DNA of 64,000 nucleotides. Origin: Bacteroidales bacterium (GTDB lineage Bacteria; Bacteroidota; Bacteroidia; Bacteroidales; JAADJA01). Each line of letters starts with the position of its first letter. The first letter of the stretch is position 1. The stretch lies in assembly GCA_020052415.1 (NCBI GenBank), contig JAGVPB010000048.1, positions 211,068 through 275,067 on the forward strand, given 5' to 3'. The notes under the pieces were generated by a model. The model was not told the origin of the DNA, did no database searches, and saw only the letters and a list, made by a program, of their open reading frames with translations. Below, in pieces: positions 51,747-60,300 of the stretch. A program made the translations under genes and the position numbers.

Positions 51747-53404
51747 AAACTGGAGTTGAAAAAATTACTATCCAAAACTTTAAAGCATTCCGTAATGCTA
51801 AGTCATTCCCATTAAAGGGAAACCATCTTTTAGTCTATGGACCAAATGGAAGCGGTAAAAGTTCTTTGTATTTTTCACTCTATACAATTTTGCAATGTGA
51901 TACAAAACCATTAAATAAAATTAAACGCTACTTTGATAGTGCTGAAGATGAAAATCTTTTAAATGTTCATGAACCCAAACGAAAATCTTCATTTATAAAA
52001 CTTACTTTAACCAACAACAAGAAGAAGATTTTTACTCTTTCTAAAAATGGTTTATCTCCTAATGATAAAAAAGAAAGAACATCTTTAAGTGAAATGAATT
52101 TGGCAAGTGAATTTATAAGTCATCGCTTGCTTATCAATTTTTACAATTTTCGAAACTCAAAAGAAATTGATTTATATCCAGTTTTTGACAGAGATATTTT
52201 CCCGTTTATTCAACCAGACGGTAAAAGAATTTTATTCAACGATATAATTGGTGACATTTCAGAAAGGGGCCAAAAAGGTATCAGCGCAAACAGATTTACC
52301 AAATGGAAGGAGGACATTGCCACATTAGACGCAGACTTAAAAACTTTAATCAAATACATTGATAAATATGCCACTGTTTTTTTACATGATAATTTTCAAT
52401 TCAAAGACCTCAATATTGTATTGAAAGTTAAACAGGGCTTTAGTTTTCGTAGAGTTGGCAAAACGAATCAATATGAATTAGTCCCACCCTTTATAAAGTT
52501 ATCAGTTCAAAAAATTCAATCTAATGGTAAACTCAAACCAATTGAGAGACCGCAATCATTTTTAAATGAATCCAAACTAACTGCAATTGCGCTTTCTGTT
52601 CGTTTCACAATTCTTGAAAGGCGACCTCCAAGCAACATTAAAATTTTGGCTTTGGATGATATGCTGATTAGCTTGGACATGAGTAATCGAATGGATGTTT
52701 TGAATCTCATTTTTAAACTTTATGAAAATAAATTTCAATTAATGTTTTTCACTCACGATAAAAGTTTTTTTCGAGAAATAAAAAGAATGATTGAAAATAG
52801 AATTGGTAATTGGCACATATACCAATTTGACCTGTTAAAAAATGACGAGTTGAGTTATGATATTGATAAGAGTGAGATTTACAAAGCTCGTCTCTTTTTA
52901 GAAAATCATGAATTTGAAAGATGTGCTTTAGAGTTACGAAAGTTGGGAGAAATTATTTTTCGCAACTTTTTAGATAAAAAGAAGCCTGAAATTTTTAAAA
53001 CAAAAGAATATGTTTCCTTTGGTAGCATGATTGATACAGCAAGAAATGTCATTACCGAATCAGTCTTACTTAAATTTCAAACATCAATTCTTGAACTTGA
53101 ATTAACTAAACCGGAATTAAAACTTATTTTTCAAGATGATATTTCTGCATTCAAAAAAGATAAGACAGTTGACATAGAACTAAAGAAAAAGGTTCTTGGA
53201 GCGCGAAATTCATTATTTGAAATAGCTGCCAAGACAAATAAAGAATATATTGAAGCATTTAAGTTTGTCAAAGAAGTAAAAAAAATAAAAGACCGGATTC
53301 TAAATTATGGTGCTCATCCAAGTGATGAAGATTTGTTTAAAACTGAAATGGAGGAAGCGGTTAAATTATTTGAAAAGTTACAAAGCGTCTTGAATAAAGT
53401 GTAG
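51743..53404 (+). CDS. hmaC: RecF/SMC-like ATPase (HmaC-like)
   Basis: The 553-residue protein opens with TIQNFKAFRNAKSFPLKGNH and Walker A VYGPNGSGKSSLYFSL near 32. The Walker B/D-loop is ILALDDMLISLDMSNR near 303 and a switch His lies in LMFFTHDKSFF near 335, the pattern of RecF/Rad50-like ABC ATPases with a short inserted region. The C-terminal ~200 residues are helical and charged and carry no known effector motif. Its ATGA overlap with the methylase gene shows translational coupling. In Septu-type systems an ATPase of this class teams with an HNH protein; here an HNH gene follows 35 bp later, so a physical partnership is possible. Confidence 0.8.
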   Translation: MKTGVEKITIQNFKAFRNAKSFPLKGNHLLVYGPNGSGKSSLYFSLYTILQCDTKPLNKIKRYFDSAEDENLLNVHEPKRKSSFIKLTLTNNKKKIFTLSKNGLSPNDKKERTSLSEMNLASEFISHRLLINFYNFRNSKEIDLYPVFDRDIFPFIQPDGKRILFNDIIGDISERGQKGISANRFTKWKEDIATLDADLKTLIKYIDKYATVFLHDNFQFKDLNIVLKVKQGFSFRRVGKTNQYELVPPFIKLSVQKIQSNGKLKPIERPQSFLNESKLTAIALSVRFTILERRPPSNIKILALDDMLISLDMSNRMDVLNLIFKLYENKFQLMFFTHDKSFFREIKRMIENRIGNWHIYQFDLLKNDELSYDIDKSEIYKARLFLENHEFERCALELRKLGEIIFRNFLDKKKPEIFKTKEYVSFGSMIDTARNVITESVLLKFQTSILELELTKPELKLIFQDDISAFKKDKTVDIELKKKVLGARNSLFEIAAKTNKEYIEAFKFVKEVKKIKDRILNYGAHPSDEDLFKTEMEEAVKLFEKLQSVLNKV

Positions 53405-53439
53405 GTATAAATTTAAAAGCCGTTAAATTTCTGCAAATC

Positions 53440-54078
53440 ATGTCTGACAATTTTTTCATTGCAAAAAACAAACACACAGCCATTTTTAATCGGGCTTTCA
53501 ACAGTAACTTTGATATTTTCTTAATATGCTGTTATATTAAGGATACAAACCTCCTCAGTTCAGCTACCTTTGATTCATTCAAATTATTCAACTACAATAA
53601 CCCGGATATTCCCCTTGCTCTTTCAGCTTACCAGGCAGCCAGCAATAAAATATCATTCCAAAAAGGTACCATCAAAGACCTCGATGATGCAATTGATGGC
53701 TGGAGCAGAAATAGAGATTTAACTGAAAATAAGAAATTTTTCCGAGAAAATAGCTTCATCAACTTTGAAGAATTTAAATCATTTTACGGTCCCGACGATA
53801 ATCATGATCGCAAATGCCATTATTGCAAAATTACAGAGTTTGATATAGATAGGCTAATCAAAGCGGGTAAAATCAAAACGAAACGCCTTTCTACCCGTGG
53901 TCGTACTATGGAGGTTGATCGTATTAAACCCAATAAAGGATATGAGAAGGGTAATATTGCCCTATGCTGCTACTGGTGCAATAATGCCAAAACCGATGAA
54001 TTTTCAGAAGAAGAATTTATCCCAATTGGTGAGGCATTAGAAAAATTATGGAGGAAAAGGCTAAATGATAACCGATGA
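53440..54078 (+). CDS. HNH endonuclease
   Basis: The 212-residue protein has a C-terminal HNH/zinc module: CHYCKITEF near 125, EVDRIKPNKGYEKGNIALCC near 157-177 and WCNNAKTDEF. Two CxxC pairs fold the finger. The catalytic position that is usually Asp-His reads Asp-Arg, as in several defence-linked HNH proteins. The N-terminal ~110 residues (TFDSFKLFNYNNPDIPLALS) are a domain I do not recognise, perhaps for partner binding. It starts 35 bp after the RecF-like ATPase and its 3' end overlaps the deiminase gene by 14 bp. It may be an effector of the upstream complex or, with the deiminase, a separate module. Confidence 0.85.
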   Translation: MSDNFFIAKNKHTAIFNRAFNSNFDIFLICCYIKDTNLLSSATFDSFKLFNYNNPDIPLALSAYQAASNKISFQKGTIKDLDDAIDGWSRNRDLTENKKFFRENSFINFEEFKSFYGPDDNHDRKCHYCKITEFDIDRLIKAGKIKTKRLSTRGRTMEVDRIKPNKGYEKGNIALCCYWCNNAKTDEFSEEEFIPIGEALEKLWRKRLNDNR

Positions 54079-54901
54079 TCAAACAAATTTTGTCTGGTTC
54101 TCTCAGTTATTGCAGGATTTGTTTCCCGTTGAAAGCCTTAAAATAACATCCATCCTTAAATCTTTCGGCATTCAACATGATTTTCTGAAAGCAACAAACG
54201 ACATCTGGTGCCGTGATTATATGCCCGTCCAGGTCAGCCAGGATAAATTTATTCAATTCAAATACAATCCCTGGTATTTAAATGATACACCCAAGAACAA
54301 AAAACTCAAATCCAACCCCCGAAAAGTAAATCAGGCAAATAATATTCAGGCTGTCTACAAAAACATAAACCTCGATGGTGGCAATGTTGTTCGTTGGCAC
54401 AACAAGGTTATTATAACAGATCGGATTTTTGAAGAAAACCCGCAATACGATAGAACTAAACTATTAAGCATCCTCGAAAACCTTTTGATGACAAAGGTTA
54501 TTATTGTTCCGAAGAGTCCTGATGATGTCTATGGTCATGCTGATGGCATGCTCCGCTTCCTTGATGAAAATAACGTCATTGGAAACGATATCCGGTATGA
54601 GGACAAAAACTGGCAAATGGCTTTCAAAAAAGTCCACCGTGAAAACAATCTCGAAATGATACCACTCCCTTGTCTCTGGAAAAAATCACTTCCACCCGAA
54701 TCAGCCTGGGGCATTTACGTCAATTACCTCCATGTCGGCAAACTCATCATCCTTCCTGCCTTCAACCCAAAAAAAGACAAATTCGTATTTAATAAATTCA
54801 CAACCAATTTCCCATCCTCCACCATCCGAATGGTCGAAATGGATGCAATCGCTCACAATGGAGGACTGTTAAATTGTATTTCATGGAATATTATCCGATA
54901 A
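54065..54901 (+). CDS. Agmatine/peptidylarginine deiminase-fold protein
   Basis: The 278-residue protein retains the guanidino-group-modifying core: WCRDYMP with Asp51, NLDGGNVV with Asp104-Asn107, GHADGMLRF with His158 and a catalytic Cys271 in GGLLNCISW. It is shorter than typical agmatine deiminases (~350), with a reduced N-terminal part, but no catalytic residue is missing. The family hydrolyses the guanidino group of agmatine or arginine to a ureido group and ammonia. Its start codon lies inside the HNH gene (14-bp overlap), so the two are made together. No polyamine genes are near, so a role as a toxin, effector or signal enzyme of the defence cluster is possible but is inference. Confidence 0.8.
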   Translation: MITDDQTNFVWFSQLLQDLFPVESLKITSILKSFGIQHDFLKATNDIWCRDYMPVQVSQDKFIQFKYNPWYLNDTPKNKKLKSNPRKVNQANNIQAVYKNINLDGGNVVRWHNKVIITDRIFEENPQYDRTKLLSILENLLMTKVIIVPKSPDDVYGHADGMLRFLDENNVIGNDIRYEDKNWQMAFKKVHRENNLEMIPLPCLWKKSLPPESAWGIYVNYLHVGKLIILPAFNPKKDKFVFNKFTTNFPSSTIRMVEMDAIAHNGGLLNCISWNIIR

Positions 54902-54934
54902 TTTACAGCTATTAAAATATTAATGAACATAGTC

Positions 54935-55369
54935 TTAATAGTATTCTTCTTTCATTTTTCCAATCACATTCAGTGGAGGATTAAGTTCTTTTATTAAAAA
55001 TTCTTCAATAGCTGGCGCTTCAAATGCTCTGTCCTCATGCACAGGAATAGTAACTAAGTAACGTACATCTCTATAAAAATCGTTATTAATTATACCTTCA
55101 CTTTTTTCCTCATTTCCTCTTTTAAAGTAAGCACCCAGCCTTGGCCCAATAAAATTATTGTAAGATGCTTTTCCAACATATAAAATTTGCTGCTGTTCAT
55201 CTAAAAATACATATACTCCCGGGAATCCTGAATTAGGATATGGCTTTAAAAAATCCTTCTTAATATTATAGACATCACTGATTTCCAAATTCAAGTCATG
55301 CCTGTTATACTTTTCAGATAATAATTGTATTTTTTCCTTCAAGTGATCAAGTGTGTTCATAATTAACAT
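54935..55369 (-). CDS. GIY-YIG nuclease-domain protein
   Basis: The 144-residue protein contains a GIY-YIG core in residues ~50-100: GVYVF at 51-55, YVGKA at 64-68 and Arg in GPRLGAYFKR near 77. The later Glu probably lies in IEEFLIKELNPPLN. The N-terminal ~45 residues are helical. GIY-YIG enzymes cut DNA with one metal ion, and homologues occur as homing, repair and defence nucleases. It follows the HTH regulator gene by 18 bp on the same strand, so that gene pair is one operon facing the HNH-deiminase genes. An internal Met4 is an alternative start. Confidence 0.82.
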   Translation of the reverse strand: MLIMNTLDHLKEKIQLLSEKYNRHDLNLEISDVYNIKKDFLKPYPNSGFPGVYVFLDEQQQILYVGKASYNNFIGPRLGAYFKRGNEEKSEGIINNDFYRDVRYLVTIPVHEDRAFEAPAIEEFLIKELNPPLNVIGKMKEEYY

Positions 55370-55387
55370 TTATAAGTAGTCAAAATC

Positions 55388-55978
55388 CTATACCAATTCC
55401 AGTATCCTCTTCCATGTAAATTCCATTTTCTTAACCCTCTTCTCATATATAAAATCCATTTCCGGCTCAGGTTCCAGACTCAGGTGTTCAAATCCCTTAT
55501 ACTTCTTCTCCGGCTTATTTGGTATCATAAACTGAACTTCTGATGCTTCCTTTTTAAATAACTTAATTTGTATATCTTTTGGTAATTCCTCTCCTGTCAT
55601 CCCGGCCATTTCATTCAGAACATTTAAAAAGTCCTTTCCATTAAGGGTATCCCTTACATCAAGTAATATATAGTAAACCTGCTTGAGTATTTCTTTTTCA
55701 CTGATAGTGGTATTGAATATTGAATATCCCCTTTCACTGTAAAAATAAAATCCACCCTCTACTTCAATAGGTGCATTAAAACCAAGCATATCGCTTTTCA
55801 TAACCCGTATGTCGTCCCGGATTGTCCTTTCCCCTACTTGCTTATAAATCCCCCTGTGTTCCGCCAATGCTTCGGAGCATTCTTCCTGAAGCATTTTGAT
55901 AGTGAAGCGTTTATTAAAATTTCGGAGGCATCGGTCAATTTGCTTGTACCGGATCAGTGCATTCAGGTTCGTTGGCAT
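55388..55978 (-). CDS. HTH regulator resembling the N-terminal part of WYL proteins (no WYL domain)
   Basis: The start is taken at MPTNLNALIRYKQIDRCLRN (55978); the longer frame adds 19 residues. The 196-residue protein begins like the HTH half of Bacteroidota WYL-family repressors: FTIKMLQEECSEALAEHRG, VGERTIRDDIRVMKSDM and APIEVEGGFYFYSERGYSIF. Full family members continue for ~130 more residues with the ligand-sensing WYL and WCX domains, which are absent here. The tail (KKYKGFEHLSLEPEPEMDFI) is unlike WYL. HTH-WYL proteins are common repressors of anti-phage genes. This short form might bind DNA but lack the usual ligand switch. It is divergent from the vWA gene. Confidence 0.7.
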   Translation of the reverse strand: MPTNLNALIRYKQIDRCLRNFNKRFTIKMLQEECSEALAEHRGIYKQVGERTIRDDIRVMKSDMLGFNAPIEVEGGFYFYSERGYSIFNTTISEKEILKQVYYILLDVRDTLNGKDFLNVLNEMAGMTGEELPKDIQIKLFKKEASEVQFMIPNKPEKKYKGFEHLSLEPEPEMDFIYEKRVKKMEFTWKRILELV

Positions 55979-56058
55979 AAAATATTTTTTTAATTGCAGA
56001 AAGACTGCATTTCGGGTTTTTAATATTGCCAACAAATCTATTAAAAAATATATTCAAT

Positions 56059-56706
56059 ATGAAAAATTCAATAGACATCACCATTGTTCTCGACCGTTCC
56101 GGTTCGATGCAATCCGTTGCCGGAGAAACTATTTTGGGTTTCAATACTTTTTTATCTGGGCAAAAATCCGGTAATTATAAGACTAATCTTACCCTCATCC
56201 AGTTCGACCATGAATACGACCTGCTTTACCAGGCACTCGACATCCATGAAGCATTGCCACTTACCCGTGAAACCTATGTCCCAAGAGGTATGACGGCTTT
56301 GCTCGATGCCATTGGAAAAACGATCAGTGCAACAAAGGACCGGATCAAACTCCTGAACAATCAGGGAGTTTTTCCTAAAGTAATTTTTGTCATCATCACC
56401 GATGGCCATGAAAACAACAGTAAAGTTTTCAATCGCAGCCAAATCTTTGAAAAGATCACCAAAATGGAAAAGAAGCACAATTGGGAGTTTGTCTTCCTCG
56501 GTGCAAATCAGGATGCAATTGAAGAAGCCTCATTCATGGGTATTTCCAGATCAAGGGCAATGACTTTTAAGGCAAGCGGTAAAGGGGTACTGATGATGTT
56601 CGATGCAGTCAGCGAAAACATACAATTCATGCTTTCCAATGACTCATCATTCACATTCAAAGAAACTCAGCGTAAAGAACAGGATTTGCCTCCTAAAAAA
56701 AAATAA
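56059..56706 (+). CDS. von Willebrand factor A (vWA) domain protein
   Basis: The start is ATG 56059; the longer frame adds 11 residues. The 215-residue cytoplasmic protein is almost only a vWA domain. The metal-ion-dependent adhesion site is complete: DRSGSM at 12-17, Thr in RGMTALLDAIG and Asp in IITDGHENNS. A following KMEKKHNWEFVFLGANQDAI completes the fold, and the C-terminus is basic. vWA proteins act as metal-dependent partners, often with MoxR ATPases, but none is nearby. It is followed 6 bp later by an 80-residue gene and is divergent from the HTH gene across 80 bp, a layout typical of accessory cassettes. Confidence 0.85.
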   Translation: MKNSIDITIVLDRSGSMQSVAGETILGFNTFLSGQKSGNYKTNLTLIQFDHEYDLLYQALDIHEALPLTRETYVPRGMTALLDAIGKTISATKDRIKLLNNQGVFPKVIFVIITDGHENNSKVFNRSQIFEKITKMEKKHNWEFVFLGANQDAIEEASFMGISRSRAMTFKASGKGVLMMFDAVSENIQFMLSNDSSFTFKETQRKEQDLPPKKK

Positions 56707-56712
56707 AACGAC

Positions 56713-56955
56713 ATGAAAAAAGAACAATTTATTTCGGCATGTATCCAGGTACATAATGATTTCAAAAATAATCCTCCTAAGCTAACCGGACGTAATCATG
56801 TCCCTCGGGTAAAACTAAAACCAGTTTTTTCTGGTTATGCTTCTCATTATCTTTATCATCGTAAAGCATATAATGTAAAATATTATTCTGCCGAACATAT
56901 ATTTAGGTTATGTAACCTATTGAACGTTTATGTAAACGATATTATATCGCTATAA
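56713..56955 (+). CDS. Small hypothetical protein (80 residues) paired with the vWA gene
   Basis: This protein follows the vWA gene by 6 bp, so co-translation is likely. It is basic, rich in His/Tyr/Lys (SGYASHYLYHRKAYNVKYYS) and has two probable helices at the ends (FISACIQVHNDFKN and IFRLCNLLNVYVNDI). No signal peptide or known domain is seen. It may be a partner or an antitoxin-like cofactor of the vWA protein, which is speculation. Confidence 0.55.
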   Translation: MKKEQFISACIQVHNDFKNNPPKLTGRNHVPRVKLKPVFSGYASHYLYHRKAYNVKYYSAEHIFRLCNLLNVYVNDIISL

Positions 56956-57376
56956 ATTACCGCCTAATTAGCCCAGGCATTTCCTCAGTTGGGCATAGTC
57001 TTCAAGACTACGTCCGGTCATATGATCTCGTCCTAAAAGAAGTCCTTGCAGGTTTTGTCATGGATTTCCATTTGACAAATTCAACTATTTAATTCAAATA
57101 ATTCCCTTAAAAAAAACCGGCATGGAACCACCCCCGCCGGTATAAAAGTAGGGCTATTTAAGGAAGGAAAAGAATAAACCTAAATACCCGCCCGCCATAA
57201 TATTTATAAAGGCGGGTTAACCAAAACCAATTAAGGAAGTATGTCCTGCTTTTTATCTTGTCTATAAATCCACATTCACGTATTCCGAAATGGTCGCTGA
57301 GATATACCCCTTCTTCCAGCACGAAAACCTCACCGAGTTCGGCCAGAAGAATTTGTGGTTTTTATAATGCTTTCAA
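56956..57376. other. Gene-free stretch with hairpins and a possible gene remnant
   Basis: It contains a perfect 7-bp inverted repeat TAGTCTT-C-AAGACTA near 56997-57011, a CCGGC/GCCGG hairpin near 57118-57141 and a GGCGGGT/ACCCGCC hairpin near 57186-57217 with a long AT loop. A short frame from ATG 57290 reads MVAEIYPFFQHENLTEFGQK and NLWFL before stopping at 57365-57367. It has protein-like composition and may be the tail of a lost gene. No tRNA could be folded from the 57-kb hairpin. Confidence 0.4.
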
Positions 57377-60300
57377 TTATTGTGGAACCTGACTCTCTTT
57401 CCCAATATTCGGTAATAATTTATCATCCTTATCCACATTATCAATTTGACCATTCAAATTAATATCGCTTTTTTTATAACCTGATTGTCCTGCCTGGTTT
57501 TTCCAACCGTTTTCCTTATCATTAATGTTTATTATACCATTAGGATCGATGTCACCTGCCACCATTCCCCAAACATTTGGTGCAAGTTCTTTATAGCCCT
57601 GATCGCCTCCATAAACCTGTGCTGAACCTATTGTAAAATCAAAGGAGTAATCTCCTTCGGCCAGGGGAATATTATTTGAAGACATTATGCCCAAATGATT
57701 TCTATGCCAAATAACTGCATAAAGATTGTGAGTTATCGAAAAATAAAGTTTAGGGGCTTCATTACCATCAATGCCAACGAGCGTACCATTCTTCAGAAGA
57801 AAAACTGCTCGTTTATCGATCATATTTGTACTTATTGCCGAATCCGCATTGAAAGGTGTTTCTCTTAGTTCAAGTAAAACCCAATCCACAATATCGCTGT
57901 TGGGTATTCCCGCAACAACTTCTTCACCATCATAAAACCATGGGTCAGTATTGTATGGTTGTGTGGTCGGTAGTTGCCCCTGTGAATTTAGTGTTGTGTT
58001 CATATCTGTACCATTGAATGGACCTTCCAAAAATACTTTCAGGTCGATGGTTCGGCCAAAATTTGGAGTACAACTGACCGGTACTGAATAATCACTTTCG
58101 TTACCTGCAATGTCAATAGCTGTTACTGCTATAAAGTAAGTTATTTCGTTGAGCATACCTGTGATGAGGTGTTCAGTTGTTACACCAACATTTACCGGGC
58201 TGGGTTCACCCCACACTGTTGCAATTCCATTATAGGGTGGAATATTAGTATCGGTATCAAAATAAATCTTGTATCCGGCCAAATCAGGATCATTCACACC
58301 GTTCCAGGTTAGGTGTATGCCTTTATTGTCTGCTATAACCATGAGGTTTGTTGGGATGTTAGGATGAACCGTATCGAACAAAGTTAATTGTGCTTGACAA
58401 ACGGCAAACCCTTCCACGGATTTTGCTGTCACTACAATTGGTGTTGGAATAGAATCAGACTGTACTTCAAACTGAATATTACCATCTGTTAATTCCACCT
58501 GTATTCCATCTGTTTCCAAATCCATATCGCTTGTGATTATTGTTCCTCTTGTAGTTTCCACAGTGAACATCATACCATCCTCGATAATGGTACTATCATT
58601 ATAAAGCAATGCATCTGAATAAATCAAAGCAATTGATGACCCATTTGCTGGAATACTATCCGGTTCGCTATTAAGGCCATAGTTACCCTGTGGCAGTTTA
58701 GGAGCAAGTGTATATGTAGCAAAATGTGTAATCCAGGCAGAAACTTTATTTGAGTCAGATAAAACGTAAGATTCCAGGGGGTGCCACATACCGAGAGTAT
58801 CTTCCCAGAACATATGCAATTCACTTTCATCATAACCAATAACGGCCGAGTCTGGATAAACAATAGTAAGCAATGTGCTATCTTCAAATTGGTGTAATAC
58901 TGGTTCAAATCTGAAAAAGCCCCCTATACCATAATGCAGTCCTGTAACAGATTCTCTTAAATCACGTAAGCCTTTTACATATTCTTTATATTTTTTCTCC
59001 TGATTCACATTCAATGATTTTGTTGCTGGTATTTCACCCCATTCCCATTGCCGGCATAGAACAGAATCCAATGTTGTTGGTATGGAACTCTCTTTAATCT
59101 TAATTGAGCTTCCCTGTGGAGTCAATAAAACAATTTGAGTAGTTTCTTTCCCAAACAGCCATTTAAAGAACTTGCTATTAGATATTTGGGCTATTATTAC
59201 GTTTTTAATTTCCTCCCAAACATTTCCTGAAGTTACATTACTCCATAATTCTGTCATCACGCTTTCAAATGTCTCCTGGGGTTGTGGTGGGTTCGGCATT
59301 TCAGTTTGTAAGTAAGGTAGTCCTTTTACCCAATATCCTTCGGAGAGTTTGTAATTTCTTTCTCTTGTCGATTCAAATCCACCACCGATAACAATATCTA
59401 AAGCTGGAAATATAGGCAATGGAAATTGAACAGTCATCTCAATGTCAGATTCATTTTTATCACAGGCATCAATCCCATATTTTAAAGTAACTGGTAAATC
59501 ATCATTTTGTTCCTGGTAAATTGCATCCAAAAAATCAACAATATCATCTTTAAAAGTATTATCATTGAACAATGTGCTAACCCCTGTAACACCAATGTTA
59601 AATACTTCCGATGTATGTTCTGCATAATTCAAAAACAAGTTTTTTACATCTTCATTATCAAATTCAAACCAGGAAGTATATTTTTGTCTATCGCCGGGTA
59701 AATTATAAATGTTTAGCCAATTGCTGTTACTTTCAAGTGATGCTTCTAATCTTAAATTTTGCCATTGATCATATTGCCGCTTAGATATTCCCTGGAACTC
59801 AACACCAAGACTTGATGGAATATTTGATTGTCTTAAACGGTAGGGATAGATAAATTTACTTCCTATCTCAGTTTTTCCTGGAAGTAAAATTCCTGCTTGT
59901 ACATTTACATCCAACTCTCCTCCCAAATATAATCTGCGAAATTCTTCTTCATTCACAGTCTTTTTTATACTTCCTCCTAAATGAGCCTCAGCTCCCACAC
60001 TTGGTCCAAGTCCTAATCCCAAAGATTTAGTTACTCCAATTCCTAAATTTGCTGAACACTCAATTGTTCCTTCAATATCCAAACCACTTTCATCCGCAAC
60101 TCTAACAATTCCTAATCCATTCTGTCCAGAATTGGCAATTATAGCTTCAACTATACCCGAAAGAAAAAGGACTCCAACTTGACATGGTGGAAATACTGTT
60201 CCTGCATAAAGAATCCCTGGTTCATAAAAAATGTAAAATGCCATAGCAGCTTCTAATCCCTCAAGATCATCCATATTGAATTTATACTCTGTCTGATAGG

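Noticed and set aside
44459..53404. DISARM or BREX assignment for the defence operon
   Set aside because: No DrmA/DrmB or BrxC/PglZ homologue is present; only helicase, methylase and ATPase are seen, fitting Hma better.
54065..54901. Ordinary agmatine deiminase for polyamine synthesis
   Set aside because: Kept as possible, but a shortened N-terminus, overlap with an HNH gene and absence of polyamine genes make a plain metabolic role less likely.
57000..57050. tRNA-like words CTCAGTTGGGC, CTTCAAG and GATCTCG in one gap, which could suggest a tRNA or an attachment site remnant
   Set aside because: No acceptor stem or T arm could be folded, spacing is wrong, and only eight bases match the tRNA-Lys start; taken as chance.
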